Of a DNA stretch of 64,000 nt, positions 1 through 7,095 are shown piece after piece. The position numbers and the translations under genes were made by a program. Numbering within the stretch: the first letter of the stretch is position 1; the number at the start of each line of letters is the position of its first letter. This DNA is from Zobellia laminariae (GTDB lineage Bacteria > Bacteroidota > Bacteroidia > Flavobacteriales > Flavobacteriaceae). Under the pieces are notes generated by a model. That model did no database searches, was not told the DNA's origin, and saw only the letters and a program-made list of their open reading frames with translations. The DNA is taken from contig NZ_RCNS01000003.1 of the NCBI RefSeq assembly GCF_009725995.1, positions 434,001 through 498,000 of the forward strand, written 5' to 3'.

Positions 1-1115
1 TTGCGGTTCTGAAGCCATTCAAAATAACTTCCTATTACCCCACCAGAATTACAAAGAATGTCCGGTAAAATGGTAACTCCTTTTTTCAGTAAAATCTCTT
101 CTGCCTCAACATCGGTAGGTCCGTTTGCACCTTCTGCAATTAGATACGCCTTAATTTTTGGGGCATTAGCAGCAGTAATTACATTTCCTAATGCGGCTGG
201 GATACAGATATCGCAATCCAAACCAAAGAAGTTTGCCTTGTCTAAAGTCTCTGCTCCTGCAAAGCCCATGATACTGCCTTTATTTGCTTTAGTATATGCC
301 AATAAATCGTCTACAGAAATACCTTCTTCGTTAATTATACTTCCGTAAGCATCTTGAACTGCAATCATTGAAGCTCCTTCTTTTTCAAGAAAATAAGCCG
401 CCCAATATCCTACATTACCAAAACCTTGAACAGTAAAACGTTTGTCTTTCAAGTCAATTTTCTTGTGTTCTGCCCAAAATTTAATATTTAGAAAAACGCC
501 ATAACCGGTAGCTCTATCTCTACCTTGAGAACCTCCGGCACCAATTGGTTTACCGGTAACAACGTGCATGTTCGTAGACCTTTCTGCAGGCGATTTTGTA
601 GACATGTACGTGTCTAAAATCCATGCCATAGTCTGTGGGTTGGTATTTACATCTGGAGCAGGAATATCTAATTCCGGTCCAATGTTATCTCCCAATGCAT
701 ACGTAAACCTTCTAGTAATACGCTCTAGTTCTGCATTAGAGTATTTGGTAGGGTCTAACTGTATACCACCTTTTGCACCTCCGTACGGTAATCCCGCCAA
801 AGAAGTTTTCCAGGTCATCCACATAGCCAAGGCACGTGCGGCATCTATATCTACCGTTGGGTGATAACGTAAACCACCTTTGTACGGTCCAAGAGCGTTA
901 TTATGCTGTACCCTATAGCCTGTAAACATTTCAACCTCGCCATTATCCATTCTTACAGGAAAATGAACGACAAGTTCATTATTGGTTACTTCTAATATCT
1001 TTCTGATATTAGAGTTTAATCCAATGATGTCCGCGGCATTATCAAATTGTCGCATGACGTTTGAGAGCATACCTTGCTTAATAGCTTTTTTATGCTCAGG
1101 AGTTTTTACTATCAT
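1..1115 (-). CDS. gdhA: Glu/Leu/Phe/Val dehydrogenase (glutamate dehydrogenase), 3' end outside window
   Basis: The reading frame is open from an ATG at 1115 to the window edge (371 codons), so the C-terminus is missing. It should interconvert glutamate and 2-oxoglutarate plus ammonium using NAD(P) in the cytoplasm. Visible family motifs are the substrate-binding stretch KGGLRYHP near residue 80, the catalytic-lysine motif PYGGAKGG (K115), and the Rossmann motif GFGNVG at about 231-236. The final visible residues (CNSGGVIGSYFEWLQN) are the typical serine/tyrosine stretch near the C-terminus of this family, so roughly 50-60 residues are probably lost. The start is chosen because the next upstream gene ends 10 bases away. 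Glutamate rather than leucine specificity is inferred from overall resemblance. Confidence 0.93.
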   Translation of the reverse strand, partial: MIVKTPEHKKAIKQGMLSNVMRQFDNAADIIGLNSNIRKILEVTNNELVVHFPVRMDNGEVEMFTGYRVQHNNALGPYKGGLRYHPTVDIDAARALAMWMTWKTSLAGLPYGGAKGGIQLDPTKYSNAELERITRRFTYALGDNIGPELDIPAPDVNTNPQTMAWILDTYMSTKSPAERSTNMHVVTGKPIGAGGSQGRDRATGYGVFLNIKFWAEHKKIDLKDKRFTVQGFGNVGYWAAYFLEKEGASMIAVQDAYGSIINEEGISVDDLLAYTKANKGSIMGFAGAETLDKANFFGLDCDICIPAALGNVITAANAPKIKAYLIAEGANGPTDVEAEEILLKKGVTILPDILCNSGGVIGSYFEWLQNR

Positions 1116-1125
1116 AAAACTATAC

Positions 1126-1332
1126 TTAAAATAAGACCTTTGCGGCCTTTCGATTTCTAATGATTCGTTTCGGTTGCGGTTTTCTCCGTACCGAACGAGT
1201 GTTATCTATTGGCCCTTTTTCAAAAAGATGAATATATTCACTACACGAGCTAATAGTATTTTTATTTGTAGTGATTACACAATGCGTAATGTACCTACAC
1301 GTACTGCAAATACTTCTGTTATACCCATTCAT
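1126..1332 (-). CDS. Small Cys-rich protein, putative metal-binding
   Basis: A 68-residue protein with four cysteines in the N-terminal half: C-S-T-C, then C about six residues on, then a C-S-E-Y motif after a basic stretch. The C-terminus is strongly basic (RKPQPKRIIRNRK). The pattern CSTC-x5-C-x9/10-CSEY resembles small flavobacterial proteins of unknown function that I recall, and the Cys spacing suggests a zinc or iron site. It lies 10 bases upstream of the glutamate dehydrogenase on the same strand and could be its leader gene. Function is unknown. The short length means a chance frame cannot be fully excluded, but the Cys pattern argues that it is real. Confidence 0.6.
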   Translation of the reverse strand: MNGYNRSICSTCRYITHCVITTNKNTISSCSEYIHLFEKGPIDNTRSVRRKPQPKRIIRNRKAAKVLF

Positions 1333-1439
1333 TTTATAATTTGATTAAAATTTTAAGTATAAAATCTACCCGATATTCCTGAGAATTCAACAAAACTCAG
1401 GTGCGGACAATCGGGTAGATCTTCATAACCACTATCAAA

Positions 1440-1805
1440 CTAATTCATTAACAATTCACCTGCCGCAAGTGCATTGTTTATATCTGCGGTAACGACCGGG
1501 TGGCTTCCAAAGAAACGACCACCGTCTTTACGCTTTATTTTAATTTTGGTAGAACCGTCCTTGTTCGTTTCTATTGCGGTTACCACAACTCTATCTCCTT
1601 TTAGTCCTTTATAATTTGCCAAACCACCTCGTTTTATAATAAAATTGGCCCTCGGAAAATTTATATGTTTATAATCCATGCGCTTAGATGTACCTATTTC
1701 AAGTACATCACCAATCTGAACGTTTGACGTGTTAGTTTTTACCTCTTCTTGTGCCTGTAATAAACTTGCCGAAAACAATAAGGCAAATGCAAATTTCTTC
1801 ATCAT
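1440..1805 (-). CDS. Secreted small protein of unknown function
   Basis: This 121-residue protein starts with a signal peptide (MMKKFAFALLFSASLLQAQ, likely cut after AQ), so it should be exported to the periplasm. The mature part is beta-rich, with basic lysine/arginine clusters (KIKIKRKDGGRF) and no recognised catalytic motif. It follows the Rnk/GreA-like gene by 29 bases on the same strand, so the two probably form one transcript driven from the candidate sigma-54 promoter at 2295-2310. I do not recognise the family. The context next to an NtrC-type two-component system suggests a stress- or envelope-related output gene. Confidence 0.75.
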   Translation of the reverse strand: MMKKFAFALLFSASLLQAQEEVKTNTSNVQIGDVLEIGTSKRMDYKHINFPRANFIIKRGGLANYKGLKGDRVVVTAIETNKDGSTKIKIKRKDGGRFFGSHPVVTADINNALAAGELLMN

Positions 1806-1834
1806 CTATTTTATGTTTAAGTTAAAAAATGGTT

Positions 1835-2245
1835 TTACACTTCTACTTTTTCCAGCTTTAGATTACCCACTTTACATATTTTTAAAGAAACACTATCTGC
1901 TGGAGGTCCGTAGTTTATGATATCATCCTGTGATTTACCAATAACCAAAGAACCCATAGTGCTTGTAACGGATACCTTTCCGTTTTTGGGGTCATTATTT
2001 AGAGGAGAAACTAATTGAAAAGTATACTCGAATTTTGAAATACTAGAAACGGTAACCATTGAATTAAAACCAATGATATCATCTGGCATATCTTCCTCTT
2101 CAAAAATTAATGCCGTTTTTAAATTATCCTCTAAAGTGTCTAAAGCATCTTTATGTGAATAATCTTCTATATAGAGATTTTGCTTCAGGTATTTTTTTAA
2201 AACCCTATAATCCTTCCTCTCCAAAACTAGACTACCATACTTCAT
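1835..2245 (-). CDS. GreA/GreB-family (Rnk-like) protein
   Basis: A 136-residue cytoplasmic protein. The N-terminal half is helical and charged (LERKDYRVLKKYL), and the C-terminal half contains the stretch FQLVSPLNNDPKNGKVSVTS followed by MGSLVIGKSQDD. This matches the pattern of the GreA/GreB C-terminal domain as found in Rnk (regulator of nucleoside diphosphate kinase), where a secondary-channel-binding domain contacts RNA polymerase. It lacks the long N-terminal coiled coil of GreA, so cleavage-factor activity is not expected. It is the first gene of a two-gene operon whose upstream region has a GG-N10-GC sigma-54-type element and a dyad. The family call is by pattern and moderately sure; the exact role is unknown. 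Confidence 0.65.
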   Translation of the reverse strand: MKYGSLVLERKDYRVLKKYLKQNLYIEDYSHKDALDTLEDNLKTALIFEEEDMPDDIIGFNSMVTVSSISKFEYTFQLVSPLNNDPKNGKVSVTSTMGSLVIGKSQDDIINYGPPADSVSLKICKVGNLKLEKVEV

Positions 2246-2294
2246 ACGCTTTACTTTTCAATTATATCATCTCTAACTGACGACTCATCAAAAG

Positions 2295-2310
2295 GCAAAA
2301 TATATGCCTA
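2295..2310 (-). promoter_or_regulatory. Candidate sigma-54 (-24/-12) promoter
   Basis: Read on the minus strand the sequence is TAGGCATATATTTTGC: GG and GC are separated by exactly ten bases, and TTTGC resembles the -12 TTGC element. The -12 GC lies about 50 bases upstream of the ATG at 2245. The adjacent gene at 2438-3760 encodes a sigma-54 activator with an intact GAFTGA motif, which supports the call. Confidence 0.5.
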
Positions 2311-2341
2311 GCAGAAGAAAAAAAACGAACACAAATACAAC

Positions 2342-2358
2342 ACGCTGATTATCAGCGT
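2342..2358. promoter_or_regulatory. Dyad ACGCTGAT-T-ATCAGCGT, candidate activator site
   Basis: A perfect inverted repeat with 8-base arms and a single central base, between the NtrC-type regulator gene and the Rnk-like operon. It sits about 35-60 bases upstream of the candidate -24 element, a reasonable place for an upstream activating sequence. It lacks a U-tract, so it is not a good terminator. Binding by the neighbouring regulator is inference. Confidence 0.45.
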
Positions 2359-2437
2359 ATAAATAAAACATATATTTTTTAAGAGGAAATCTGAAGCGGG
2401 GAAAATTTACCCGATTGAGTACATTCTCCCCATATAA

Positions 2438-3760
2438 TTATTTAAGTTTTTCCCGTAAGGTCTTACGGTCTATTTGAAGAATTTCGGCCGCTTTTGTTTT
2501 GTTGCCTTGGGTATGAAGAAGTACGCGCTGCACGTACTCCTTTTCCATTTCCCGTAAAGGTTTAAAGTCGTTTTCAGGAAAGTCTATTTGGAATTTTAAA
2601 GCTTCAGGAAGGTCTTTAATATTAATAATGCCATCAGACATAATTACAGCACGTTGCACCACATTTTCTAGTTCTCTAATGTTACCGGGCCAGTTGTATC
2701 GTTTTAGAACGGTTAAGGCATCTGGGGAGATTTTCAGCAATCGGTCTTTATACTCCACTCCGTATTTCAGTATAAATTTATCCACCAATAATGGAATATC
2801 TGTTTTACGGTCTCGTAAAGGAGGTACTTCTATTTCTACAACGGTAAGGCGGTAATACAAGTCTTCCCTGAACCGATTTTCCTTTATATCGGTCAGTAAA
2901 TCTGCATTTGTAGCGGCTATGATACGGATATCTACTTTTTCACTTTTCCTGGCACCTACTTTGGTGATTTCGCGCTCCTGTAACGCTCTTAATAATTTAG
3001 TCTGAACCGTTAGAGGTGCTGCTCCTATTTCGTCTAAAAAAAGGGTCCCACCTTCCGCAGCCTGAAAAAATCCTGTTCGGTTTTCATTAGCTCCTGTAAA
3101 TGCCCCTTTCACGTAACCAAAAAGTTCTGCTTCCAACAAATTTTCTGGGATTGCCCCACAATTGACCGCCACAAAAGGCGCGCGAGAAAACTTCCCGGAA
3201 TAATGGATAGCCCGTGCTACAAGCTCTTTTCCTGTACCACTTTCTCCTTTTACCAAAACGGTGGCCTTGTTATCCTTGACCCTTTCAATAACATCGGTAA
3301 TTTTATGAAAGGCTTCTGATTCGCCTATCATTTCATTATGACCCGATTTATTTGCTGTACCTGTTTTAGATTTCACAGCTTTCCTGCTTTTGCCATGCTC
3401 AAAAGCTTTGTGTACTGCTTGTTTCAACTCTTCTTTTGTAAAAGGCTTGGTCAAATAATCTGTAGCTCCGGATTTAATCACTTCCAAAGCACCATCTACA
3501 GAAGGGTAACCGGTAATAACGAGTTTGGGGATTTCCGGATAATGCTCATCTGTGAATTTTAGTAATTGTAACCCGTCTACCTCAGGCATTTGAATATCGG
3601 TTATCAACAAATCAATAAACGTATCCTTAAGAACATAGAGCGCCTCTTTTACAGACACCGCTTTGTAGGTATGATAATCCATGGATTGCAAATGGCGCTG
3701 TAAAAGCTCCAGAATATTTAGATCATCATCTACCAGTAAAATGTTCTCTTTTTTAAGCAT
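2438..3760 (-). CDS. Sigma-54-dependent response regulator (NtrC family)
   Basis: A 440-residue activator of sigma-54 RNA polymerase. Residues 1-120 form a receiver with the phospho-acceptor D55 (LLITDIQMP), the acidic pair D11-D12 and K106 (LTKPF). Residues about 145-375 form the AAA+ domain with Walker A GESGTGKE (173-180), the sigma-54-contacting GAFTGA loop (220-225) and Walker B TLFLDEI (240-246). The C-terminus is a Fis-type helix-turn-helix (GNKTKAAEILQIDRKTLREKL). The start lies 2 bases after the kinase gene, so the pair is co-transcribed and translationally linked. The likely target is the operon at 1440-2245, whose upstream region has a sigma-54-type element. All key residues are present. 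Confidence 0.95.
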   Translation of the reverse strand: MLKKENILLVDDDLNILELLQRHLQSMDYHTYKAVSVKEALYVLKDTFIDLLITDIQMPEVDGLQLLKFTDEHYPEIPKLVITGYPSVDGALEVIKSGATDYLTKPFTKEELKQAVHKAFEHGKSRKAVKSKTGTANKSGHNEMIGESEAFHKITDVIERVKDNKATVLVKGESGTGKELVARAIHYSGKFSRAPFVAVNCGAIPENLLEAELFGYVKGAFTGANENRTGFFQAAEGGTLFLDEIGAAPLTVQTKLLRALQEREITKVGARKSEKVDIRIIAATNADLLTDIKENRFREDLYYRLTVVEIEVPPLRDRKTDIPLLVDKFILKYGVEYKDRLLKISPDALTVLKRYNWPGNIRELENVVQRAVIMSDGIINIKDLPEALKFQIDFPENDFKPLREMEKEYVQRVLLHTQGNKTKAAEILQIDRKTLREKLK

Positions 3761-3762
3761 AA

Positions 3763-4851
3763 TTATAATTTAGGAAAATCTAGAATGAAAATAGTTCCTT
3801 TTGGTTTATTCGGTTTATGCTCTATGGTTCCTTTATGGCTACTAATAATACCATGAACGACACTTAGACCAAGTCCCGAACCTTCGCCCAAAGGTTTGGT
3901 AGTAAAAAACGGTTCAAAAATTTTATCCTCAATTTTTGGGTCTATTCCCGTTCCTTCATCGGAAATACATATTTGAATTTTCTTTCCTTTCTCAGAAATA
4001 GAAACACCAACTGTGCCCTTATTTGGTGAATAATAAATTGCGTTCATTACCAAATTAAAAAGTACTTGGGTAAACTGAACTTTATCTGCCCGTAACCGAA
4101 TGTCATCCGAACCAAACTTTTTAGTTAGTTTAAGATTCTTTGGGCGCAGTGAAGGCGTTAGTAATTTAAGCGTACTTTCTATAATAGGGTTTAGTTCTAC
4201 CGGCTGCATTTCCTGCGGCATTTCACAAGCAAAAAACATTAATTTTTTTACTATCTCCCTGCTAAATATGGTATTCTCTACAATCTTGTCCAAATCGCGT
4301 AATGCTCCTGCATCTCCTACCCTTTCTTTCAAAAGCTCCGTAAAGCCCAAAATATTGGCCAATGGCGTATTAAGTTCGTGAGCTATTCCCGCTGTAATTT
4401 CACCTAAGATATGGAGACGGTCCGTACGCTCCATTTGGCGTTTTACCTTTGCCTCGCTTTCCCTTACTTGCTTTCTTTCTAGTAGATTTCCTATAGCTAT
4501 GGCTACATTGTTCAAAAGGTCTTTCTCCTCTGCAAGAAAATCCGCATAAAAATATCTATCCTCTGGATACCCTACTTTAACAACACCACTAACCTTGTTA
4601 AATACTTTAATATCTGTATGCATTATGGTCATGGTATCCCTAAAACCTTCCGTTGCAATAGTGTATTCCCCTAAATTTAAATATACCTCGGCAACGGCAT
4701 CAAACTGCCATGCATTTTTTAAGCAATATGCAATTGCCTCCAAGGAAATTTCCAATTGGTCAAAATCGGAATTTGCAATAATTGAAGTCACCTCATAGAG
4801 GCAAGTCAATTCTTTAATCCGTTCTCTTAATTTGTCTTTTACCGTGGCCAT
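3763..4851 (-). CDS. Sensor histidine kinase with GAF-like input domain
   Basis: A 362-residue soluble kinase without membrane segments. Residues about 15-125 look like a GAF-type sensory domain (LTCLYEVTSIIANS... ending LLNNVAIAIGNLLERKQ), followed by a short coiled coil. The dimerisation domain carries H158 in ITAGIAHELNTPLANIL. The ATPase domain shows the N box (LVMNAIYYSPN), the G1 box (DEGTGIDP), the F box (FEPFFTT) and the G2 box (GSGLGLSVVHGI). It should phosphorylate the NtrC-type regulator encoded 2 bases downstream. The signal is unknown; GAF input and cytoplasmic location suggest an internal metabolite or redox cue. Confidence 0.93.
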   Translation of the reverse strand: MATVKDKLRERIKELTCLYEVTSIIANSDFDQLEISLEAIAYCLKNAWQFDAVAEVYLNLGEYTIATEGFRDTMTIMHTDIKVFNKVSGVVKVGYPEDRYFYADFLAEEKDLLNNVAIAIGNLLERKQVRESEAKVKRQMERTDRLHILGEITAGIAHELNTPLANILGFTELLKERVGDAGALRDLDKIVENTIFSREIVKKLMFFACEMPQEMQPVELNPIIESTLKLLTPSLRPKNLKLTKKFGSDDIRLRADKVQFTQVLFNLVMNAIYYSPNKGTVGVSISEKGKKIQICISDEGTGIDPKIEDKIFEPFFTTKPLGEGSGLGLSVVHGIISSHKGTIEHKPNKPKGTIFILDFPKL

Positions 4852-5008
4852 ATGTAAAATATAGTTCTATTTACAAAGATGATATTTATAAGATACTTCT
4901 GTATCCTTTTTAGAAAATCTTATATTTTTATACCGAAAATCGGGTTATAAAAACCTAGCACTCAAACTATAGAACTTATCCTTAATTTCTATAGTTTGAA
5001 AAACAAAA

Positions 5009-5045
5009 AAGTTGAGACTGTCTGCCAGAGCAACAATCTCAACTT
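5009..5045 (-). terminator. Rho-independent terminator after the MocA gene
   Basis: The arms AAGTTGAGA and TCTCAACTT enclose a 19-base loop. On the minus strand the hairpin is followed by TTTTGTTTTTC. It lies 27 bases past the stop codon of the oxidoreductase gene and ends the operon that begins at 10605. Confidence 0.7.
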
Positions 5046-5071
5046 ATAAATTTAGGCAATATTTTCGCTAT

Positions 5072-6202
5072 TTAATTCTCAAAAGTAAAATCCGGAAGCT
5101 TTATGATTTCTCCTCCTTTTAAAGCCGATTCGTGTGCTAAAATACCGACACAAGTAATGTTTGCAGATTGCTTTGCGTTCGGGTATGGTGCTTTCTTCTC
5201 TATTAAAGCATTAACGAATTCATGAACTAAATGTGGATGCGAACCACCATGACCTGCGCCTTGCGTAAAACTTAAATGTTGATGCTCATCAGAATCATAA
5301 ACCCCCTGTGTAGTAAAATGTTGAATTTCTTTTGGCAGCAACTTTGCAAAATCCGGACAAATAACTTCTTCAGGAATTTCAGCTTCTGCTTTTTTTGCAG
5401 TATGTACTACCAAAGGTTTGCCTTCTATAAGAGGCCATTCTACAGATTTTTTTGATCCATAAACTTCAAAACTTTCTCTATACTGCCTAGCTACATCAAA
5501 AAGCGATCGGTACACCTGTGCACTTAAATCAGAATTCCGAAATTTTATATGTGTGGTTTCTACAGCAAAAGGAGAATTATAATGCGGTATTAATTCTTCA
5601 CGAATAGTACCCGAACCAAAACAGGAAACATACTCTGCCTCTCCTCTATTTAATGCCAAAACAGGCCCCACACAATGGGTTGCATAGTGCATTGGAGGTA
5701 GACCCGGCCAATAGTTGGGCCAACCGTCCATATCTTGCTGATGGCTTGCTTTTAAAAATTGAATTTTGCCTAATTCACCATTCTCATACAACTCTTTCAT
5801 ATACAAGAATTCCCTAGCATATACTACGGTTTCCATCATCATATATGTAAGACCACTTTCTTCTGTTAGACGAACGATTTCTTCGCATTCTTCTATAGTT
5901 GTAGCCATGGGTACGGTGCACGCTACATGCTTACCTGCCTTAAGCGCTTGTATGGATTGTTTACCGTGATCTGGAATAGGCGTATTAATATGCACCGCAT
6001 CTATATCTGGATCATTTAAGAGTTCTTCATAAGAGGTGAACCTTTTTTCGATACCAAAAGTATCTGCCAACTGGTTCAATTTACCCTCGTTTCGTTGGCA
6101 TAAAGCCACTAAATTGGCATGGGGATGCTTCTCATAAATAGGGATGAATTCGGCCCCGAAACCGAGTCCGATAATAGCTATATTTATTTTTTGAATACTC
6201 AT
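5072..6202 (-). CDS. Gfo/Idh/MocA-family oxidoreductase (lacks EKP lysine)
   Basis: A 376-residue NAD(P)-dependent sugar dehydrogenase-type protein. The N-terminal Rossmann fold shows GLGFGAEF (12-19). In most family members the nicotinamide-proximal motif is EKP; here the equivalent position reads C-T-V-P-M-A (96-98 T-V-P), so the usual catalytic lysine is absent. A C-terminal alpha/beta domain carries conserved His-rich stretches (HYATHCVGP, GAGHGGSHPHLVHEF). No signal peptide is visible, so it is cytoplasmic. It is the last gene of an operon with an isomerase and a large ThuA/PVC dehydrogenase, which suggests oxidation or isomerisation of an unusual sugar. The substrate cannot be read from the sequence. 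Confidence 0.9.
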   Translation of the reverse strand: MSIQKINIAIIGLGFGAEFIPIYEKHPHANLVALCQRNEGKLNQLADTFGIEKRFTSYEELLNDPDIDAVHINTPIPDHGKQSIQALKAGKHVACTVPMATTIEECEEIVRLTEESGLTYMMMETVVYAREFLYMKELYENGELGKIQFLKASHQQDMDGWPNYWPGLPPMHYATHCVGPVLALNRGEAEYVSCFGSGTIREELIPHYNSPFAVETTHIKFRNSDLSAQVYRSLFDVARQYRESFEVYGSKKSVEWPLIEGKPLVVHTAKKAEAEIPEEVICPDFAKLLPKEIQHFTTQGVYDSDEHQHLSFTQGAGHGGSHPHLVHEFVNALIEKKAPYPNAKQSANITCVGILAHESALKGGEIIKLPDFTFEN

Positions 6203-6214
6203 AGTAATGATATT

Positions 6215-7072
6215 TTATGCGAATGTTTTCTTTAAAAATTGAATACCTTCAGAAGCAAATTGATTTTGGCTATCTGCCAGGGTTTTCCAAATACAAACTG
6301 CTTCAGCTAGTTCTTTAATTTCTGGAGTGAAACTCTCAATAACCATAGCTCCCTTATAATTAATATCTTCTAACCCTTTCTTAAAATCGGCCCAAGGTGT
6401 TAGGCCTGTTCCCGGAATACCCCGATGATTTTCTGAAACCTGAACGTGTATTAACTTATCACCAACAAGCTGAATCGCTTTTCTTATATTCTGTTCCTCT
6501 ATAGTCATATGAAACCCATCTAACAAAACTTTTGCATTGGGTTGGTTGATGTCCGTAATTAGTTTCATTACATCTTTTGTCGTGTTGATTAAATCAGATT
6601 CAAATCTATTTAACGGTTCCAAGGCAATTGATAAGTTCTGCTGTTTGGCCATTTCACACACTTTATATAAATTGGTTACTGCCCTATTCCACTCTACTTT
6701 TCGTTGTTCTTCAGAAACCATACGAGCTTTACCAACGGCCGAGTACATAGGTCCAGCCAAGAAATCGGTTTCTAAATGGTTACACAACTCAAAACACTCC
6801 TTCACATAACTAAAACAGTTTTCATGCAATGTTACATCATTGGCCGTTAAGTCTTTAGTTGGTCCAAAAGCACCACAAACCGTAGCGCTCAGACCATTAT
6901 CATCTAAAGCCTTTTTTACCAACTTTCCATCTATTTCAGAAGGAATCTCTACCGGTATTTCAACCACATCAAAACCCATTTTCTTGATTTTAGGAAAGAG
7001 AGATACTGATTCTGATGTAAAAGGCGATTGCCACAACCAAGTGCTTACCCCAAATGTTATTCTGTTATTCAC
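6215..7072 (-). CDS. Sugar phosphate isomerase/epimerase-like TIM-barrel protein
   Basis: A 285-residue protein of the xylose-isomerase-like TIM-barrel (AP endonuclease 2) fold. Typical signatures are the N-terminal GVSTWLWQSP, the ALEPLNRFE segment with metal-ligand Glu, LLDGFHMTIEE with Asp/His ligands, and the HVQVSENHRGIPGTG stretch, which resembles the metal site of hydroxypyruvate isomerase and 3-epimerases. It is cytoplasmic, with no signal peptide. The gene lies 12 bases upstream of the MocA gene and 23 bases downstream of the ThuA/PVC gene, so it is in one operon with them. Families of this kind often act with Gfo/Idh/MocA enzymes on 3-keto sugars or inositols; that role is inferred here. 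Confidence 0.88.
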   Translation of the reverse strand: MNNRITFGVSTWLWQSPFTSESVSLFPKIKKMGFDVVEIPVEIPSEIDGKLVKKALDDNGLSATVCGAFGPTKDLTANDVTLHENCFSYVKECFELCNHLETDFLAGPMYSAVGKARMVSEEQRKVEWNRAVTNLYKVCEMAKQQNLSIALEPLNRFESDLINTTKDVMKLITDINQPNAKVLLDGFHMTIEEQNIRKAIQLVGDKLIHVQVSENHRGIPGTGLTPWADFKKGLEDINYKGAMVIESFTPEIKELAEAVCIWKTLADSQNQFASEGIQFLKKTFA

Positions 7073-7095
7073 TTATCTATTTTTATATAAAATTT

